NCBI GenBank assembly: GCA_029262235.1
Contig: JAJCZU010000006.1
Span: 124,001-188,000 of the forward strand
Origin: Candidatus Eiseniibacteriota bacterium
GTDB lineage: Bacteria; Orphanbacterota; Orphanbacteria; Orphanbacterales; Orphanbacteraceae
Reading direction: 5' to 3'
Length of the DNA stretch: 64,000 bases
The position numbers and the translations under genes were made by a program. This document shows, piece after piece, positions 24,773 through 34,874 of the stretch (position 1 is its first letter; each line of letters starts with the position of its first letter). A model generated the notes under the pieces. The model ran no database searches. It worked only from the letters and a program-made list of their open reading frames with translations, and was not told the origin of the DNA.

Positions 24773-27700
24773 GGAGGATGGCGACCGCACTTGGCGTGCT
24801 CCTTCTCGTGCTCGCAGCTGCCGGTCCGGCGCGCGCTCAGGTTCCGGATACGCTGAGTTTCCTGGCGACGGATCTCCTGTCGGGCCCCGTCGATATCACG
24901 TCGAACGAGACGCTGCTCTTCGCGATCTACCCGACAGGGTTCACGATTTTTGACAACCCGGATTCGAACAGCCCGGACTCACTCTATGAAGACGGTTTCA
25001 ACGGGGAAGGGCACGCTGTCGAAACGATCGGCGATTACATGTACCTTGCTGTCGGCACCGGCGGGCTCCTTGTTTACGACGTTTCCAATCCGGGTTCTCC
25101 CGTTGCGGTCGACACCATCATGCCCGACTCCAGCTTCCAGCGCATGGCGCTCTGGCAGCAGCGGCTCTTCGTAATCGATCAGGGAATCGGACTCGTATCG
25201 TTCGACCTCCGCACCCCGGCAAGCCCGGTTCTCATTCATCTGGAGCCTGTTCCCGATGAGATGTACGACGTGGTCGTGAACGACAGCACGGCTTACGTTT
25301 CGACCGAATCGGGCGGCGTACGCATTTACGACGTCACGAATTTCCGCTTCACTTTCACCGGCAGTATTACCGTTGATGCTCCGAAGTGGCTCGCCACGTC
25401 CGGAGACTATCTGCTGATTTCGCGCGGTCCCGGCGGCGTTCGTCGGTACGATGTGACGAACCCCGCGGCGCCGTTCCCTTCCGGTTCGTATGCGCCGGGC
25501 GAGCTCATCGAGAACGTGGCTTTCGTCGACACGTTTGTCGCGGCTTATCTAGTCGACGACCTGAGCATCCTGCTGTTCGAACCGAACCGTCTGAATGCCG
25601 GGCCGATCTTCGCGCTCGGAGTCCCCGACGGCGTGCGCGCGATGTACGCGGTGGATGAGAAGATGTACGTCGGCACGGCGGAAGCCGGAATCCGCATCGT
25701 CGACATCGTACTCCCGCAGTCGACCGCGCTTCTCGGCTATCTCGAGGCGAACAATCAGCGATTCCAGGCAACGAAACTGCGCAACGACACCGCCTTCGTC
25801 GCGCTGGCCGTCGACGGCGTGGCACTGGTGGATCTCTCGCAGCCGGGCGCCCCTCACGTGCTGACTTCGTTTCAAACGACGAACAACGCGTTTCTGGCCC
25901 AGCCATTTCGCGATCGGGCCGTGGTCAGCGAGTTCGGGGCCGGGATCGCCGTGTACGACTTTTCCGGAAACGAAACGGCCCGCATTCAGCTGACGAACGG
26001 GATCATCAACGAAACGTTTATCGACGGTACGATCCTGTACGCCGCGGCCGGGCGCGTCGGTATCGTCTCGATCGATCTTTCGAACCCCGATGCGCCCGTC
26101 GTTCTCGATACGATTCCTCCGCTGCCGACAGGGGCGGGCGCTTCCAGCCTCGACATCGAGGGTGAATTGATGGCGATCGCCGAAGGCGCCACGATTCGTC
26201 TGGTCGACATCACGAACCCCTCCGCCATGGTGCTTCTCGGACAGCACAGGACGAACGAATCCGTGTTCGACGTGGAGGTGAAGGGGAGCGCGGTGTACGG
26301 GCTGAAGCAGACCCAGGGGCTCCTGGTACTGGACGCTGCCGATCCCGCCGCCCCGGACTCGTTCGCCTCGGTGACGATGGAGAAGCCGGTGGACCAGATC
26401 TGGTGGAAGATGGAGCGTGAAGGCGATCTTCTCTACGTGATTCGGCGTGCGACGTTCCTCGACGCTCCCGGCGCGCTCAACATTCTGCAGGTCGGGAACT
26501 CGCTCGAACCCGTGCTGCTGCAATCGATCGCCACGAGAGGGCGCGGCGGAATCTTCGACGTCGACCAGGGGTTGATCGCGCTCGGCGAGGAGCGCGACGG
26601 GCTGGAAGTGTTCACGAGCCTCGAGCAGCATGCGCTCGGCGTTGTCGGCTTCGCCGCCACGCGTTCGCGTGTGAGCGCCATGCATGTGTCCGGCGACGTC
26701 ATGCTCGTCGGCGATTATGACGGGAATCTGTATTCGTACGCGATCTTCGCGGGGGATTCTCTCGCGCGGCAGTCGAGTTTCTTTCTCGGGGACAGGATTT
26801 TCAACATCGTGGCGCGCGGCAATCTGGTCTACGTGAACCTGAACCGCGAGAGCGTGATCGAGTTCGAAATTCAGCCGGACGGTTCGCTCGATCTGCAGAA
26901 TCGCGCCGTTTCCAATCTGCTCCAGCCGCGCGGCCTGGCATTTGACGGCAGGTACCTCTATGTCGGAGCGGCCGACGAAGGGCTGCACGTCTATGATGTA
27001 ACGGCGGATGCGTTGCGCATCGTAGAGGTCGGTTCCTACACGACGAACGGAACGACGGAGGGCAATCTCGCGCTGGCCGAGGCCGACGCGATCTATCTCG
27101 ACGAAGAAAGCAACCTCGTTTACGTGCTCGCCATTCGCCGCCAGGCCGATGCTCACTTCTTTACGATTGCCGTGAATGATCCGGAATCGCCGCAGTTCAT
27201 TTCCAGTTTCTCGACAGAAGCCACGACTTCCGGAGGACGCTACTTCGATTGTATCGTGGCGAACGGCTTCGCATACCTGACGAAGCGCATCAACGGGCTC
27301 GATGTTCTCGATGTCAGGAACCCGCTCGAGCCGAAGCTGCACCGCGAGTTCACTCTGACGGGCGCCACGGATCTCGCGTATGCGGCTGGTTTTCTTTTCG
27401 TCGCGCGCGGCTTGAGCGGCTATCAGGTTCTCGACGTGCGCAACAGCGAACAGATTCAGACACTGTTCGTGAAGCCCCCCGCCGGTAACATTCAGAACAT
27501 CGACCTCGTCGGGGCCCGGCTGCTTCTCGACAATGAGAGCGGCATTTCGCTGTTCGGCCAGAAGATTGCCAACGTGGACGAGATTGCGCCTTTCCTTACG
27601 GTCGGCGTGATTCCCAGTCCGTGGATTACTTCGTACCTCGATATTGTTGTCGTGGCGTCCGAGCAGCTGACGGCGAAGCCGCGTGTCACGTTTGAAATGG

Positions 27701-28551
27701 GAGAGATCGATTCGACGCTCGTCGTTCTTACGCAGGACCTCACGAACGCGGTTTATCATTCGACGCTGCGACTCGATCAGGTCGGAGTCGGGAACATCCG
27801 TGCAACCGGGGAAGACCTCGCCGGGAACAAATCGGAGTCGCTCAAGGGGTTCGTGGTGCGCAAGGCACGCGGCGCGCGCGGAGGAACGATCGACTCCGAC
27901 ACGGGAAGCGTGCAGGTGAAGATCCCCCCGGGAGCCCCGACGCCGGAATCGTACGTTTATCTCATGTCGGTGGACGCGAGGGACCCGAAAGCGCCGCGGC
28001 CCCCCGACGGCGGCGACGGCATGGTCGGACGCATGCAGCAGCTCTGGCTCGGGCCGCTCGAACGCGCGGTCGAAGTCGAGGCGTGGGACCTGCTTCCGGA
28101 TGAGAACCCGGATCACGAGGACCAGGTGCCGGTCGCGCACTACTGGACCGGAACCGACTGGCGTTCCGTGCCGACGTTCTGGGATCGCGATACGGGCCGT
28201 GCCCGTGCGACGATTCCCGGCAGCGGCGTGTTCGCGATCGCCTGGAAGGACGGCGGCCCGGCGATCCCCGCGCCCCGGGTCGAGTGGCACGGAAACCGGC
28301 CCAATCCGTTCAATCCGAGTACGCGCCTTCTCTTCACGCTGCCGGAGCGCGGCCATGTCTCGCTCGAGGTCTACGACATCGCGGGCCGCCGCGTCCGGAC
28401 GCTCGCCGCGGGCGCCTATCCGGCCGGGAATCACGCCATCGACTGGGACGGCACCGACGAAAGCGGTCGCCCGATCGCCTCGGGAGTCTACTTTGCCCGG
28501 TTCGCGAGCGGGGCGGTCGAACGGTCGTCACGGATGGTGCTTGTCCGCTGA
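24769..28551 (+). CDS. Large secreted LVIVD-repeat (beta-propeller) protein with FlgD-type C-terminal module
   Basis: A 1260-aa protein with signal peptide MATALGVLLLVLAAAGPARAQ. Most of its length is made of LVIVD-type repeats of about 40-45 residues, e.g. LLVYDVSNPGSPVAVDT, VSFDLRTPASPVLI, VRIYDVTNF, VRRYDVTNPAAPF, VSIDLSNPDAPVVLDT, LHVYDVTADALRIVEV and LDVLDVRNPLEPKL. These should fold as beta-propellers. An Ig-like/anti-sigma-like strand region near 940-1010 is followed by a ZU5-like segment (GGTIDSDTGSVQVKIPPGAP). The last 85 residues are the sorting module (PNPFNPSTRLLFTLPERG, WDGTDESGRPIASGVYFARF). LVIVD proteins are usually surface exposed; ligand unknown. Translationally coupled to the lipoprotein gene (4-base overlap). 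Confidence 0.85.
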   Translation: MRRMATALGVLLLVLAAAGPARAQVPDTLSFLATDLLSGPVDITSNETLLFAIYPTGFTIFDNPDSNSPDSLYEDGFNGEGHAVETIGDYMYLAVGTGGLLVYDVSNPGSPVAVDTIMPDSSFQRMALWQQRLFVIDQGIGLVSFDLRTPASPVLIHLEPVPDEMYDVVVNDSTAYVSTESGGVRIYDVTNFRFTFTGSITVDAPKWLATSGDYLLISRGPGGVRRYDVTNPAAPFPSGSYAPGELIENVAFVDTFVAAYLVDDLSILLFEPNRLNAGPIFALGVPDGVRAMYAVDEKMYVGTAEAGIRIVDIVLPQSTALLGYLEANNQRFQATKLRNDTAFVALAVDGVALVDLSQPGAPHVLTSFQTTNNAFLAQPFRDRAVVSEFGAGIAVYDFSGNETARIQLTNGIINETFIDGTILYAAAGRVGIVSIDLSNPDAPVVLDTIPPLPTGAGASSLDIEGELMAIAEGATIRLVDITNPSAMVLLGQHRTNESVFDVEVKGSAVYGLKQTQGLLVLDAADPAAPDSFASVTMEKPVDQIWWKMEREGDLLYVIRRATFLDAPGALNILQVGNSLEPVLLQSIATRGRGGIFDVDQGLIALGEERDGLEVFTSLEQHALGVVGFAATRSRVSAMHVSGDVMLVGDYDGNLYSYAIFAGDSLARQSSFFLGDRIFNIVARGNLVYVNLNRESVIEFEIQPDGSLDLQNRAVSNLLQPRGLAFDGRYLYVGAADEGLHVYDVTADALRIVEVGSYTTNGTTEGNLALAEADAIYLDEESNLVYVLAIRRQADAHFFTIAVNDPESPQFISSFSTEATTSGGRYFDCIVANGFAYLTKRINGLDVLDVRNPLEPKLHREFTLTGATDLAYAAGFLFVARGLSGYQVLDVRNSEQIQTLFVKPPAGNIQNIDLVGARLLLDNESGISLFGQKIANVDEIAPFLTVGVIPSPWITSYLDIVVVASEQLTAKPRVTFEMGEIDSTLVVLTQDLTNAVYHSTLRLDQVGVGNIRATGEDLAGNKSESLKGFVVRKARGARGGTIDSDTGSVQVKIPPGAPTPESYVYLMSVDARDPKAPRPPDGGDGMVGRMQQLWLGPLERAVEVEAWDLLPDENPDHEDQVPVAHYWTGTDWRSVPTFWDRDTGRARATIPGSGVFAIAWKDGGPAIPAPRVEWHGNRPNPFNPSTRLLFTLPERGHVSLEVYDIAGRRVRTLAAGAYPAGNHAIDWDGTDESGRPIASGVYFARFASGAVERSSRMVLVR

Positions 28552-28600
28552 GACGATGCAGTCTCTTCAATCGGTGCTGTCGCGATCCGGTACCTTTTGT

Positions 28601-28628
28601 TTGCGCCCTCGGAAATAACTGCTACACT
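28601..28628 (+). promoter_or_regulatory. Promoter for the recD2 operon
   Basis: TTGCGC at 28601-28606, 16-base spacer ending TGC, TACACT at 28623-28628, an extended -10 identical to that of rplS. Predicted start near 28635, about 40 bases before GTG 28676. Confidence 0.55.
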
Positions 28629-28675
28629 TCTTCCGTTCGTGCCTCGTCCCTTTTCCTCTTACCCCCGAACGTGCC

Positions 28676-30847
28676 GTGCAAGTAATCGAAGGAACACTCG
28701 AACGCATCGTCTTTCAGAACGAAGAAAATTCGTGGACTGTCGCGCGCATTCGAGAAGACCGCACGGACCGGATCCGCACCGTGGTCGGCAAGCTCCCCGG
28801 GATTCACGTCGGCGAGTCGATCCGTATCGAAGGCGAACTCATCCAGAACGCCAAGTACGGCGAACAGGTCCAGGTAAAGTCGTACGAAATTCGCGCGCCG
28901 CACTCGGAAGGCGGCATCGAAAAGTACCTCGCTTCGGGCATGATCCAGGGCGTCGGGCCGGAGATGGCGCGACGCATCGTGGAGCGCTTCGGCGAAGAGA
29001 CGCTCGAGATCATCGATCACCATCCTGAAAAGCTGCTGCGCGTCGAGGGGATCGGGGCGAAGCGCCTGAAGATGATCCGTGCCGCGTGGCAGGAGCAGCG
29101 TGGCGTCCGTGAAACGATGGTCTTTCTCTCGGATCTTCCGATCGGGTCCGCCATCGCGACCCGCATTCTGCAGACATATAAGGAAAGAACGATCGAGATC
29201 GTCCGCTCGGATCCGTACCGGCTCGCCGAGGACGTGTTCCTCGTCGGCTTTCAGACGGCCGACCGGATCGCCCAGGCGCTCGGGATCGAACCGGAATCGG
29301 GACGACGCGCCGAAGCCGGGATCCTGCATCTGCTCAGCAGGATGTCGCAGCAGGGGCACTGCTGCTATCCGCGTCCGGAACTCGTGATGCGCGCGGCGGA
29401 ATTCCTGAGCGTGGACGAGCAGATTGTCGACGACGCCCTGGACCGTCTGCGCGAGTCGCAGAGCCTGACGCAGGAAGAACTGTTCCCCGACATGGAAGCC
29501 GTGTATCGCGCGGAGATGGCGCTCGCCGAGCGCGAGACGGCCGAGATGATCTGCGAGCTTCGCGACGCGCCGAATCCGCCGAGTGCGATCGACAGCTGGG
29601 ACGCGCTGGGCTGGGCCGAGGAAGAACTCGGTCTCGCGCTCGGGAATATGCAGAAAGAAGCCGTGGAAGCGGCAATCGAGTCGCGCGTTGCGATTATCAC
29701 GGGCGGTCCCGGTACGGGAAAGACGACGCTCGTTCGTTCCCTGCTCGCGATTCTTCGTCGCACGGGTGACGAGGTGCTGCTTGCCGCGCCGACAGGGCGC
29801 GCCGCAAAGAAGATGGAAGAGGCGACGGGGCAGCCGGCCCGCACCATTCACAGGCTGCTCGAATTCGACCCCCGCACGGGTGCGTTTCAGCGAAACGAAG
29901 CGAATCCCCTTACGGCTTCGACCATCATTCTCGACGAAGTTTCGATGGTCGACATTCAACTCATGCACGCGTTCCTGCTCGCGGTCGCGCCATACACGCG
30001 CGTCGTGCTCGTGGGCGACGTCGATCAGCTCCCGTCGGTCGGGCCGGGCAACGTGCTGCGCGATCTGATTCAATCGGATCAGGTGCGCACGGTGCGATTG
30101 ACGGAGATCTACCGCCAGGCGCGCGAGTCGCAGATCATCGTGAACGCGCACCGGATCAACCGCGGGGAAATGCCGAACCTGCGCGCGGATCGCGGTGACT
30201 TCCTGTTCATACGCGTCGATACGCCGGACCAGGCGCTCGACAAGATCAAGCGTCTCATGGCGAGCGAGATTCAGAACACCTACGGAATCGAAGCGCGCCG
30301 CGAGGTGCAGGTGCTTTCGCCGATGAACAAGGGAATCGTGGGCGTCAGGAATCTGAACCGCGAACTGCAGCGGCTGCTGAATCCCATGGGCCCCGAGACG
30401 CGCCGCGACGAGAAGGTGCTGCGGCTTCGCGATCGCGTCATGCAGCTTCGCAATAACTACGACAAGGATGTGTACAACGGTGACATGGGGCGCATCGTCG
30501 AGATCGACGCGGAACGAAGCATCGTGCAGGTGCAGTTCTCGGGATTTCGCGCGGTGGAATACTCGTTTCATCAGCTCGACGAGATCACGCTTTCGTACGC
30601 GGTTTCGGTGCACAAGTCCCAGGGCAGCGAATACCGGGGCGTCATCGTACCGCTCTTGAGCGAACACTTTCCGATGCTGCAGCGCAATTTACTTTATACG
30701 GCAATCACGCGCGGCCGCGAGCTCGTGATCGTTCTCGGTACGGAGAAAACACTGGCGATGGCGGTTCGGAACGATCGTATCGCACAGCGCTACTCTTTTC
30801 TCGGCGAACGCATGCGGCTGCTGGGCCGTACGAAAGCGCCGTCGTGA
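28676..30847 (+). CDS. recD2: RecD2-type (RecD-like) 5'-3' DNA helicase
   Basis: A 723-aa superfamily 1B helicase. The N-terminal region (VIEGTLERIVFQNEENSWTVARI, residues 1-80) is the OB-like domain of the RecD2 group. HhH motifs follow (GMIQGVGPEMARRIVERFG, LLRVEGIGAKRLKMI). Walker A GGPGTGKTTL lies at 343-352, Walker B is TIILDEVSMVDIQLM, then VGDVDQLPSVGPGNVLRDL, QVLSPMNKGIVGVRNLN, and the SH3-like C-terminal motif YAVSVHKSQGSEYRGVIVPL. RecD2 acts without RecBC in replication-fork repair; AddAB (50201-56490) is the end-resection enzyme here. GTG 28676; it overlaps atoE by 4 bases. Confidence 0.94.
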   Translation: MQVIEGTLERIVFQNEENSWTVARIREDRTDRIRTVVGKLPGIHVGESIRIEGELIQNAKYGEQVQVKSYEIRAPHSEGGIEKYLASGMIQGVGPEMARRIVERFGEETLEIIDHHPEKLLRVEGIGAKRLKMIRAAWQEQRGVRETMVFLSDLPIGSAIATRILQTYKERTIEIVRSDPYRLAEDVFLVGFQTADRIAQALGIEPESGRRAEAGILHLLSRMSQQGHCCYPRPELVMRAAEFLSVDEQIVDDALDRLRESQSLTQEELFPDMEAVYRAEMALAERETAEMICELRDAPNPPSAIDSWDALGWAEEELGLALGNMQKEAVEAAIESRVAIITGGPGTGKTTLVRSLLAILRRTGDEVLLAAPTGRAAKKMEEATGQPARTIHRLLEFDPRTGAFQRNEANPLTASTIILDEVSMVDIQLMHAFLLAVAPYTRVVLVGDVDQLPSVGPGNVLRDLIQSDQVRTVRLTEIYRQARESQIIVNAHRINRGEMPNLRADRGDFLFIRVDTPDQALDKIKRLMASEIQNTYGIEARREVQVLSPMNKGIVGVRNLNRELQRLLNPMGPETRRDEKVLRLRDRVMQLRNNYDKDVYNGDMGRIVEIDAERSIVQVQFSGFRAVEYSFHQLDEITLSYAVSVHKSQGSEYRGVIVPLLSEHFPMLQRNLLYTAITRGRELVIVLGTEKTLAMAVRNDRIAQRYSFLGERMRLLGRTKAPS

Positions 30848-32193
30848 TTGGAGCGCTCGGCCGCCTCGCCACCGCGGGCACGCAGCGCTACCTGCCCGAC
30901 CCGTTTACTCTCGCCCTGCTTCTTACTCTCGTCTCGTTTCTCCTCGGGTGGGGGCTTACCGACACGTCTCCCTGGGGGATGGCGCAGCACTGGTACGACG
31001 GCTTCTGGAACCTGCTTGCGTTCTCGATGCAGATGGCGCTGATCCTCGTAACGGGCCACGCGCTCGCGATCACGCCGCCGATCCAGCGCACTCTTGCTCG
31101 CGTGGCGCGTGTCGTGACTTCGACCAGGAGCGCGGTCGTTCTCGTTGCTTTCGTTTCCATGCTGGCGGCCATGGTGAACTGGGGGCTCGGTCTCATCGTC
31201 GGCGCGCTGCTGGCGCGTGAGGTGGCGATCGCCGCTGCCAGGCGCGGCATCGATCTCCACTACCCGATCGTCGTGGCCGCGGGGTACACGGGGCTCCTCG
31301 TCTGGCATGGCGGGCTCTCAGGGAGCGCCCCCCTTACGGTTGCCCAGTCCGGGCACTTTCTGGAAGCGACCGTGGGCGTGCTCCCCGTAACGGGCACGCT
31401 TTTCTCGCCGATGAACGGTGCCATGTTTCTCCTGTTTCTTGTCTTTGTTCCGTTGATTCTGGTGGCCATGATTCCGCGGGACGGCTGGATTGCGCCTCCC
31501 GCTTTTGCCGCAGCGGAGTCGTCGGAGGGCGCACGGCCGCGGACCCCGGCAGCGGCGCTCGACCGAAGCGCGCTTCTCGCGCGCGGCATCGCTCTCGCGG
31601 GGATCGCGGTTCTCGTTACGCGCTTCCTTGCGGGAGGCTTCGCGAGCCTGGGTCTCAACACGATGAACTTCCTGTTTCTCTTTCTGGGACTCCTGCTGCA
31701 CGGATCGGCGAAACGGTACGGCGCGGCTCTCGGGGAAGGGGTGCGCGGCGCCGGGGGAATTATTCTCCAGTTTCCGTTCTATGCCGGCATCATGGGGATG
31801 GTCTCACAGTCCGGACTCGTGACGGTGCTTGCGGACGCGTTCGTTTCGATGAGCGCGGGCGGCGGAGCCGTCGGACTCACCGAAGCGAAACTGCTTCCGT
31901 TTCTTTCTTTTCTCTCGGCCGGGATCGTGAACGTGTTCGTGCCGTCGGGGGGCGGGCAATGGGCCGTGCAGGGGCCGGTCATGCTCGAGGCCGCCGCCCG
32001 CATCGGGGTCCCGGCGGAGAAAATCGTCATGGCAGTGGCCTACGGCGATGAGTGGACCAACATGCTGCAACCGTTCTGGGCGCTTCCGCTGCTCGGCATC
32101 ACGCGCGTGCGGGCGCAGGACATGATCGGCTACACGGCCGCGCTCATGATTCTCGTTCTCCCCGTTATCGCCGTCGTGCTCTTCGTATTCTGA
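30844..32193 (+). CDS. atoE: Short-chain fatty acid transporter AtoE family
   Basis: A 449-aa polytopic membrane protein of the AtoE family: ALGRLATAGTQRYLPDPFTLALLLT, NLLAFSMQMALILVTGHALAITPPI, MVNWGLGLIVGALLAREVA, GYTGLLVWHGGLSGSAPL, SFLSAGIVNVFVPSGGGQWAVQGPVMLEAA, GDEWTNMLQPFWALPLLGI. Such proteins import acetoacetate or short-chain fatty acids. GTG 30844 overlaps the recD2 stop, and the stop overlaps the next ATG by one base, so it is co-transcribed with unrelated neighbours. Confidence 0.93.
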   Translation: MIGALGRLATAGTQRYLPDPFTLALLLTLVSFLLGWGLTDTSPWGMAQHWYDGFWNLLAFSMQMALILVTGHALAITPPIQRTLARVARVVTSTRSAVVLVAFVSMLAAMVNWGLGLIVGALLAREVAIAAARRGIDLHYPIVVAAGYTGLLVWHGGLSGSAPLTVAQSGHFLEATVGVLPVTGTLFSPMNGAMFLLFLVFVPLILVAMIPRDGWIAPPAFAAAESSEGARPRTPAAALDRSALLARGIALAGIAVLVTRFLAGGFASLGLNTMNFLFLFLGLLLHGSAKRYGAALGEGVRGAGGIILQFPFYAGIMGMVSQSGLVTVLADAFVSMSAGGGAVGLTEAKLLPFLSFLSAGIVNVFVPSGGGQWAVQGPVMLEAAARIGVPAEKIVMAVAYGDEWTNMLQPFWALPLLGITRVRAQDMIGYTAALMILVLPVIAVVLFVF

Positions 32194-33758
32194 TGGAACG
32201 TCGCGTTTTCCTGATACTGATCGTGCTCGTGATCGCTCTTCGCCTCGTCACGCTTGGCGAGTCCCCGCTGTTCGACAAGACCGAGGGGCGCTATGCGGAG
32301 GTCGGGCGCGAGATGATCGAGTCCGGTAACTGGATCACGCCCACGCTGCATGGTGGCGAGCCGTTCTGGGGAAAGCCGCCGCTGCATTTCTGGATGACAG
32401 CCGTTTCGATGGCGATGTTCGGGCAGAACGAGTGGGGCGCGCGCATGCCGGGGTTCTTCTCGTACGTGCTCATGCTTCTGCTCTTCTACCGCGCCGTCCG
32501 CCAGTGGGACGGGGCCCGTACCGCGCGGCTCGCGACGCTCGTGCTCGCCTCGGCGGCGCTTCCGTTCATTGTGGCAGGCCAGGTCCTGCTCGATGCCACG
32601 TTCACCCTTGCCGTGACGGGCGCTCTGATCGCGTATGGCGATCTGCTCGACCGCGGAGCCGGCCGGTACGCGTTCTGGATCTGGATCGGTCTCATACTGC
32701 TCGCCAAGGGACCGGTCGGGGTCGTGCTCGTGATCGGGGCCGTCGTGATTCACGCGGTTCTGCGACGCGAAATCCGCGGCATCGCAAAACTCATGCGTCC
32801 GGTCGTACTCCTGCCCGGCCTGCTGCTGGCCATCGTGATCGCGGCGCCCTGGTACCTGCTCGCGGAGAGGGCGACGCCCGGTTTCTCTTACTACTTCTTC
32901 TGGCAGGAACACGTGCTGCGTTATGTGATGAAGGATTACGGCGACCTGTACGGCCACGGCCATGTCGCGCCTTACGGACTCATCTGGGCGATCACGCTTG
33001 GCGGGCTTCTGCCGTGGACGGTTTCGCTCATCGCGACCCTGCGTGCGCGGATCGCAGGCGCGGCGTCGCGCAAGCTCGCCTCGGGTGACGCCTGGGCGCT
33101 CGGATGGGCTCTCTCGCCGCTTCTCTTCTTCACTCTCTCGCGTTCGCTTTCGATGCCGTATGCGTTTCCGGCGTTCGGAGGGATCGCGTGGCTGTTCGCA
33201 CGCTCGGCCGAGCGCTCCGGGATCCGCGCACTTTCCCCATCCTCGCTCGTCGCCCTCGTCATCCTGCTTGCCGGCGGATGGTTCGGCGCGCGTGACATCG
33301 ACCTTCCGCCGTTTCAGACGGCAGCGATTCTCGTGCCCGTGGCGATCGCCCTCGCTTTCGTGATTCTTCGACTGCGATGGTTGAAGAGTCAATCGATTGC
33401 ATCTGTCGCGATCGCCGCGCTTCTGTTCCCGATCACGGGAACGCTCCTTACGTTTTTCGCGCTCGATACCGTGGGTGAGGAGAAGTCGGCGCGCGTCCTG
33501 CGCCGCGCCATTCCGGTCGACGACGGGAGGCCGGTCTTTTTCTTCGACGGCGTTCCGCTCTCGGCGGAATTCTACTTCAGAGGGAAGGCAGTCGACCTGC
33601 AGGGTGAGCCTGACCGGGTCGCCGCGCTCATGGCCGAAGAGGGGGAGGAGATTCTGATTGTCCGCAGATCGAAAGAGCAGTATCTTCCGCAAAACGTTGC
33701 GCAGGCTGCTCGCCCGCTGGCTGAAACCCTGAAATACCGGATTTACATTACCCCATGA
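32193..33758 (+). CDS. ArnT/PMT-type membrane glycosyltransferase
   Basis: A 521-aa GT-C protein. The first membrane helix (VFLILIVLVIALRLVTL) is followed by PLFDKTEGRYAEVGREMIESGNWITPTLHGGEPFWGKPPLHFWMTA. This is the conserved first loop of ArnT-like lipid A aminoarabinose and related transferases, with the DxxE-like acidic pair and the K-PPL-W motif. About 11 further membrane segments follow, then an approximately 130-residue C-terminal part. ArnT homologues transfer sugars from polyprenyl phosphate to lipid A or proteins; the acceptor is unknown. Its position before a PAP2 phosphatase fits an envelope-modification pair. Confidence 0.87.
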   Translation: MERRVFLILIVLVIALRLVTLGESPLFDKTEGRYAEVGREMIESGNWITPTLHGGEPFWGKPPLHFWMTAVSMAMFGQNEWGARMPGFFSYVLMLLLFYRAVRQWDGARTARLATLVLASAALPFIVAGQVLLDATFTLAVTGALIAYGDLLDRGAGRYAFWIWIGLILLAKGPVGVVLVIGAVVIHAVLRREIRGIAKLMRPVVLLPGLLLAIVIAAPWYLLAERATPGFSYYFFWQEHVLRYVMKDYGDLYGHGHVAPYGLIWAITLGGLLPWTVSLIATLRARIAGAASRKLASGDAWALGWALSPLLFFTLSRSLSMPYAFPAFGGIAWLFARSAERSGIRALSPSSLVALVILLAGGWFGARDIDLPPFQTAAILVPVAIALAFVILRLRWLKSQSIASVAIAALLFPITGTLLTFFALDTVGEEKSARVLRRAIPVDDGRPVFFFDGVPLSAEFYFRGKAVDLQGEPDRVAALMAEEGEEILIVRRSKEQYLPQNVAQAARPLAETLKYRIYITP

Positions 33759-34765
33759 GCGAAATCGCAGGTACAGTCGAATCGTCACCGTCGTCCGACG
33801 GGAAGCCGATGATCTGGAGAAGAATCCGCAAGCTCCGCACGGAGGAATTTCTCTTTCTGCTTCTGTTCATTCCGTCGATGATCGTCACGGTCTGGGCAAA
33901 CTACGACCTGATCGAGGCGGGGATTCGCTCGCGCAAGATTCGCGGCGGACTGCTTCGACTCATCATCGTCATGATCGTCGCGGGGATCATTCCGCTGCTG
34001 GACCGCTTTCGTGGAGGCATCAAAAACCGCATCGGGCGCAGCACGGCCGACTTCTTCCGCACGTTTCTTCCGTTCGCGGTGTGCAGCGCCGTCTATACGA
34101 ACCTGCATGACACGGTGCGGTTCATCAATCCGCACGACATTCACGACAAGCTCATGGCGATCGAACAGTGGATGTTCGGGTTTCAACCGGTCGTGTGGGC
34201 CGAGCAGTTCATCACACCCGGCCGCACCGAGTTCTTTGCGTTCTTCTATACGAATTTCTTCGTGCTCACGGTCGTGGTTTCGGCCGTCCTCTGGATCCAG
34301 GGCAAGCGCCAGGAAGCCCGTCTCACGATGCTCGGAATCATTATTTGTTTCTATACCGGGTATATATTTTATGTGATATTTCCGGCGGCTCCGCCCCGGC
34401 TCTATTACGAGTCGCTCGGGATGTTCTCGATCACGCTGACCGGGGGCGAGATCAACAATTTTCAGAACGCCCTGATCGAAATGATGCCCAATCACGCCTC
34501 CCGGGCCGCCTTCCCGAGCCTCCACACAGGGGTTTCCCTGACCGTACTGGCCTTTGCGTGGCGCTACGTGCGCTGGCTCTTCTGGGTGCTCCTGATCTTC
34601 GTAATCGGCCTCCTGGCGTCCACGGTGTACCTGCGCCACCACTATGTGATCGATCTGCTCGCGGGCGCGCTCCTGATCCCGTGGGTCCTCTGGGTCACTC
34701 CCCGGATCGACAGGTGGTGGAAGGGCGACAACGAGCCCTACGATCTGGGCACCCCGTCGCGTTGA
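33755..34765 (+). CDS. PAP2/AUR1-like membrane phosphatase
   Basis: A 336-aa polytopic protein of the PAP2 superfamily. The active-site motifs are AAFPSLHTGVSLTVL (S-x-H of motif 2) and YLRHHYVIDLLAGALL (R-x5-H-x3-D motif 3), laid out as in the inositol-phosphotransferase/AUR1-like subgroup, with upstream LHDTVRFINPHDIHDKLMAIEQWMFG. It may recycle polyprenyl phosphate or transfer phospho-head groups. It overlaps the ArnT-like gene by 4 bases. Confidence 0.87.
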   Translation: MSEIAGTVESSPSSDGKPMIWRRIRKLRTEEFLFLLLFIPSMIVTVWANYDLIEAGIRSRKIRGGLLRLIIVMIVAGIIPLLDRFRGGIKNRIGRSTADFFRTFLPFAVCSAVYTNLHDTVRFINPHDIHDKLMAIEQWMFGFQPVVWAEQFITPGRTEFFAFFYTNFFVLTVVVSAVLWIQGKRQEARLTMLGIIICFYTGYIFYVIFPAAPPRLYYESLGMFSITLTGGEINNFQNALIEMMPNHASRAAFPSLHTGVSLTVLAFAWRYVRWLFWVLLIFVIGLLASTVYLRHHYVIDLLAGALLIPWVLWVTPRIDRWWKGDNEPYDLGTPSR

Positions 34766-34790
34766 CAACCGGCATCGGGAACCTTACACT
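34762..34790 (+). promoter_or_regulatory. Consensus promoter for trxA
   Basis: TTGACA at 34762-34767, 17-base spacer, TACACT at 34785-34790. It starts inside the end of the PAP2 gene. The leader is about 75 bases and includes a CCCCGG/CCGGG-type hairpin near 34831-34848 and AAAAGGAG before the ATG. Confidence 0.75.
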
Positions 34791-34874
34791 TTGCTTGACT
34801 GTTGTAGCCGCAAGGCAACGAACCGAACCCCCGGGGTAAGCGCCGGGCTGCTACATCTTGAAAAGGAGACAATC

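Noticed and set aside
25549-28434. 961-codon open frame on the minus strand opposite the LVIVD gene
   Set aside because: High-GC antisense shadow: Arg/His/Asp-rich, no recognisable domain, while the plus strand has clear repeats and a signal peptide.
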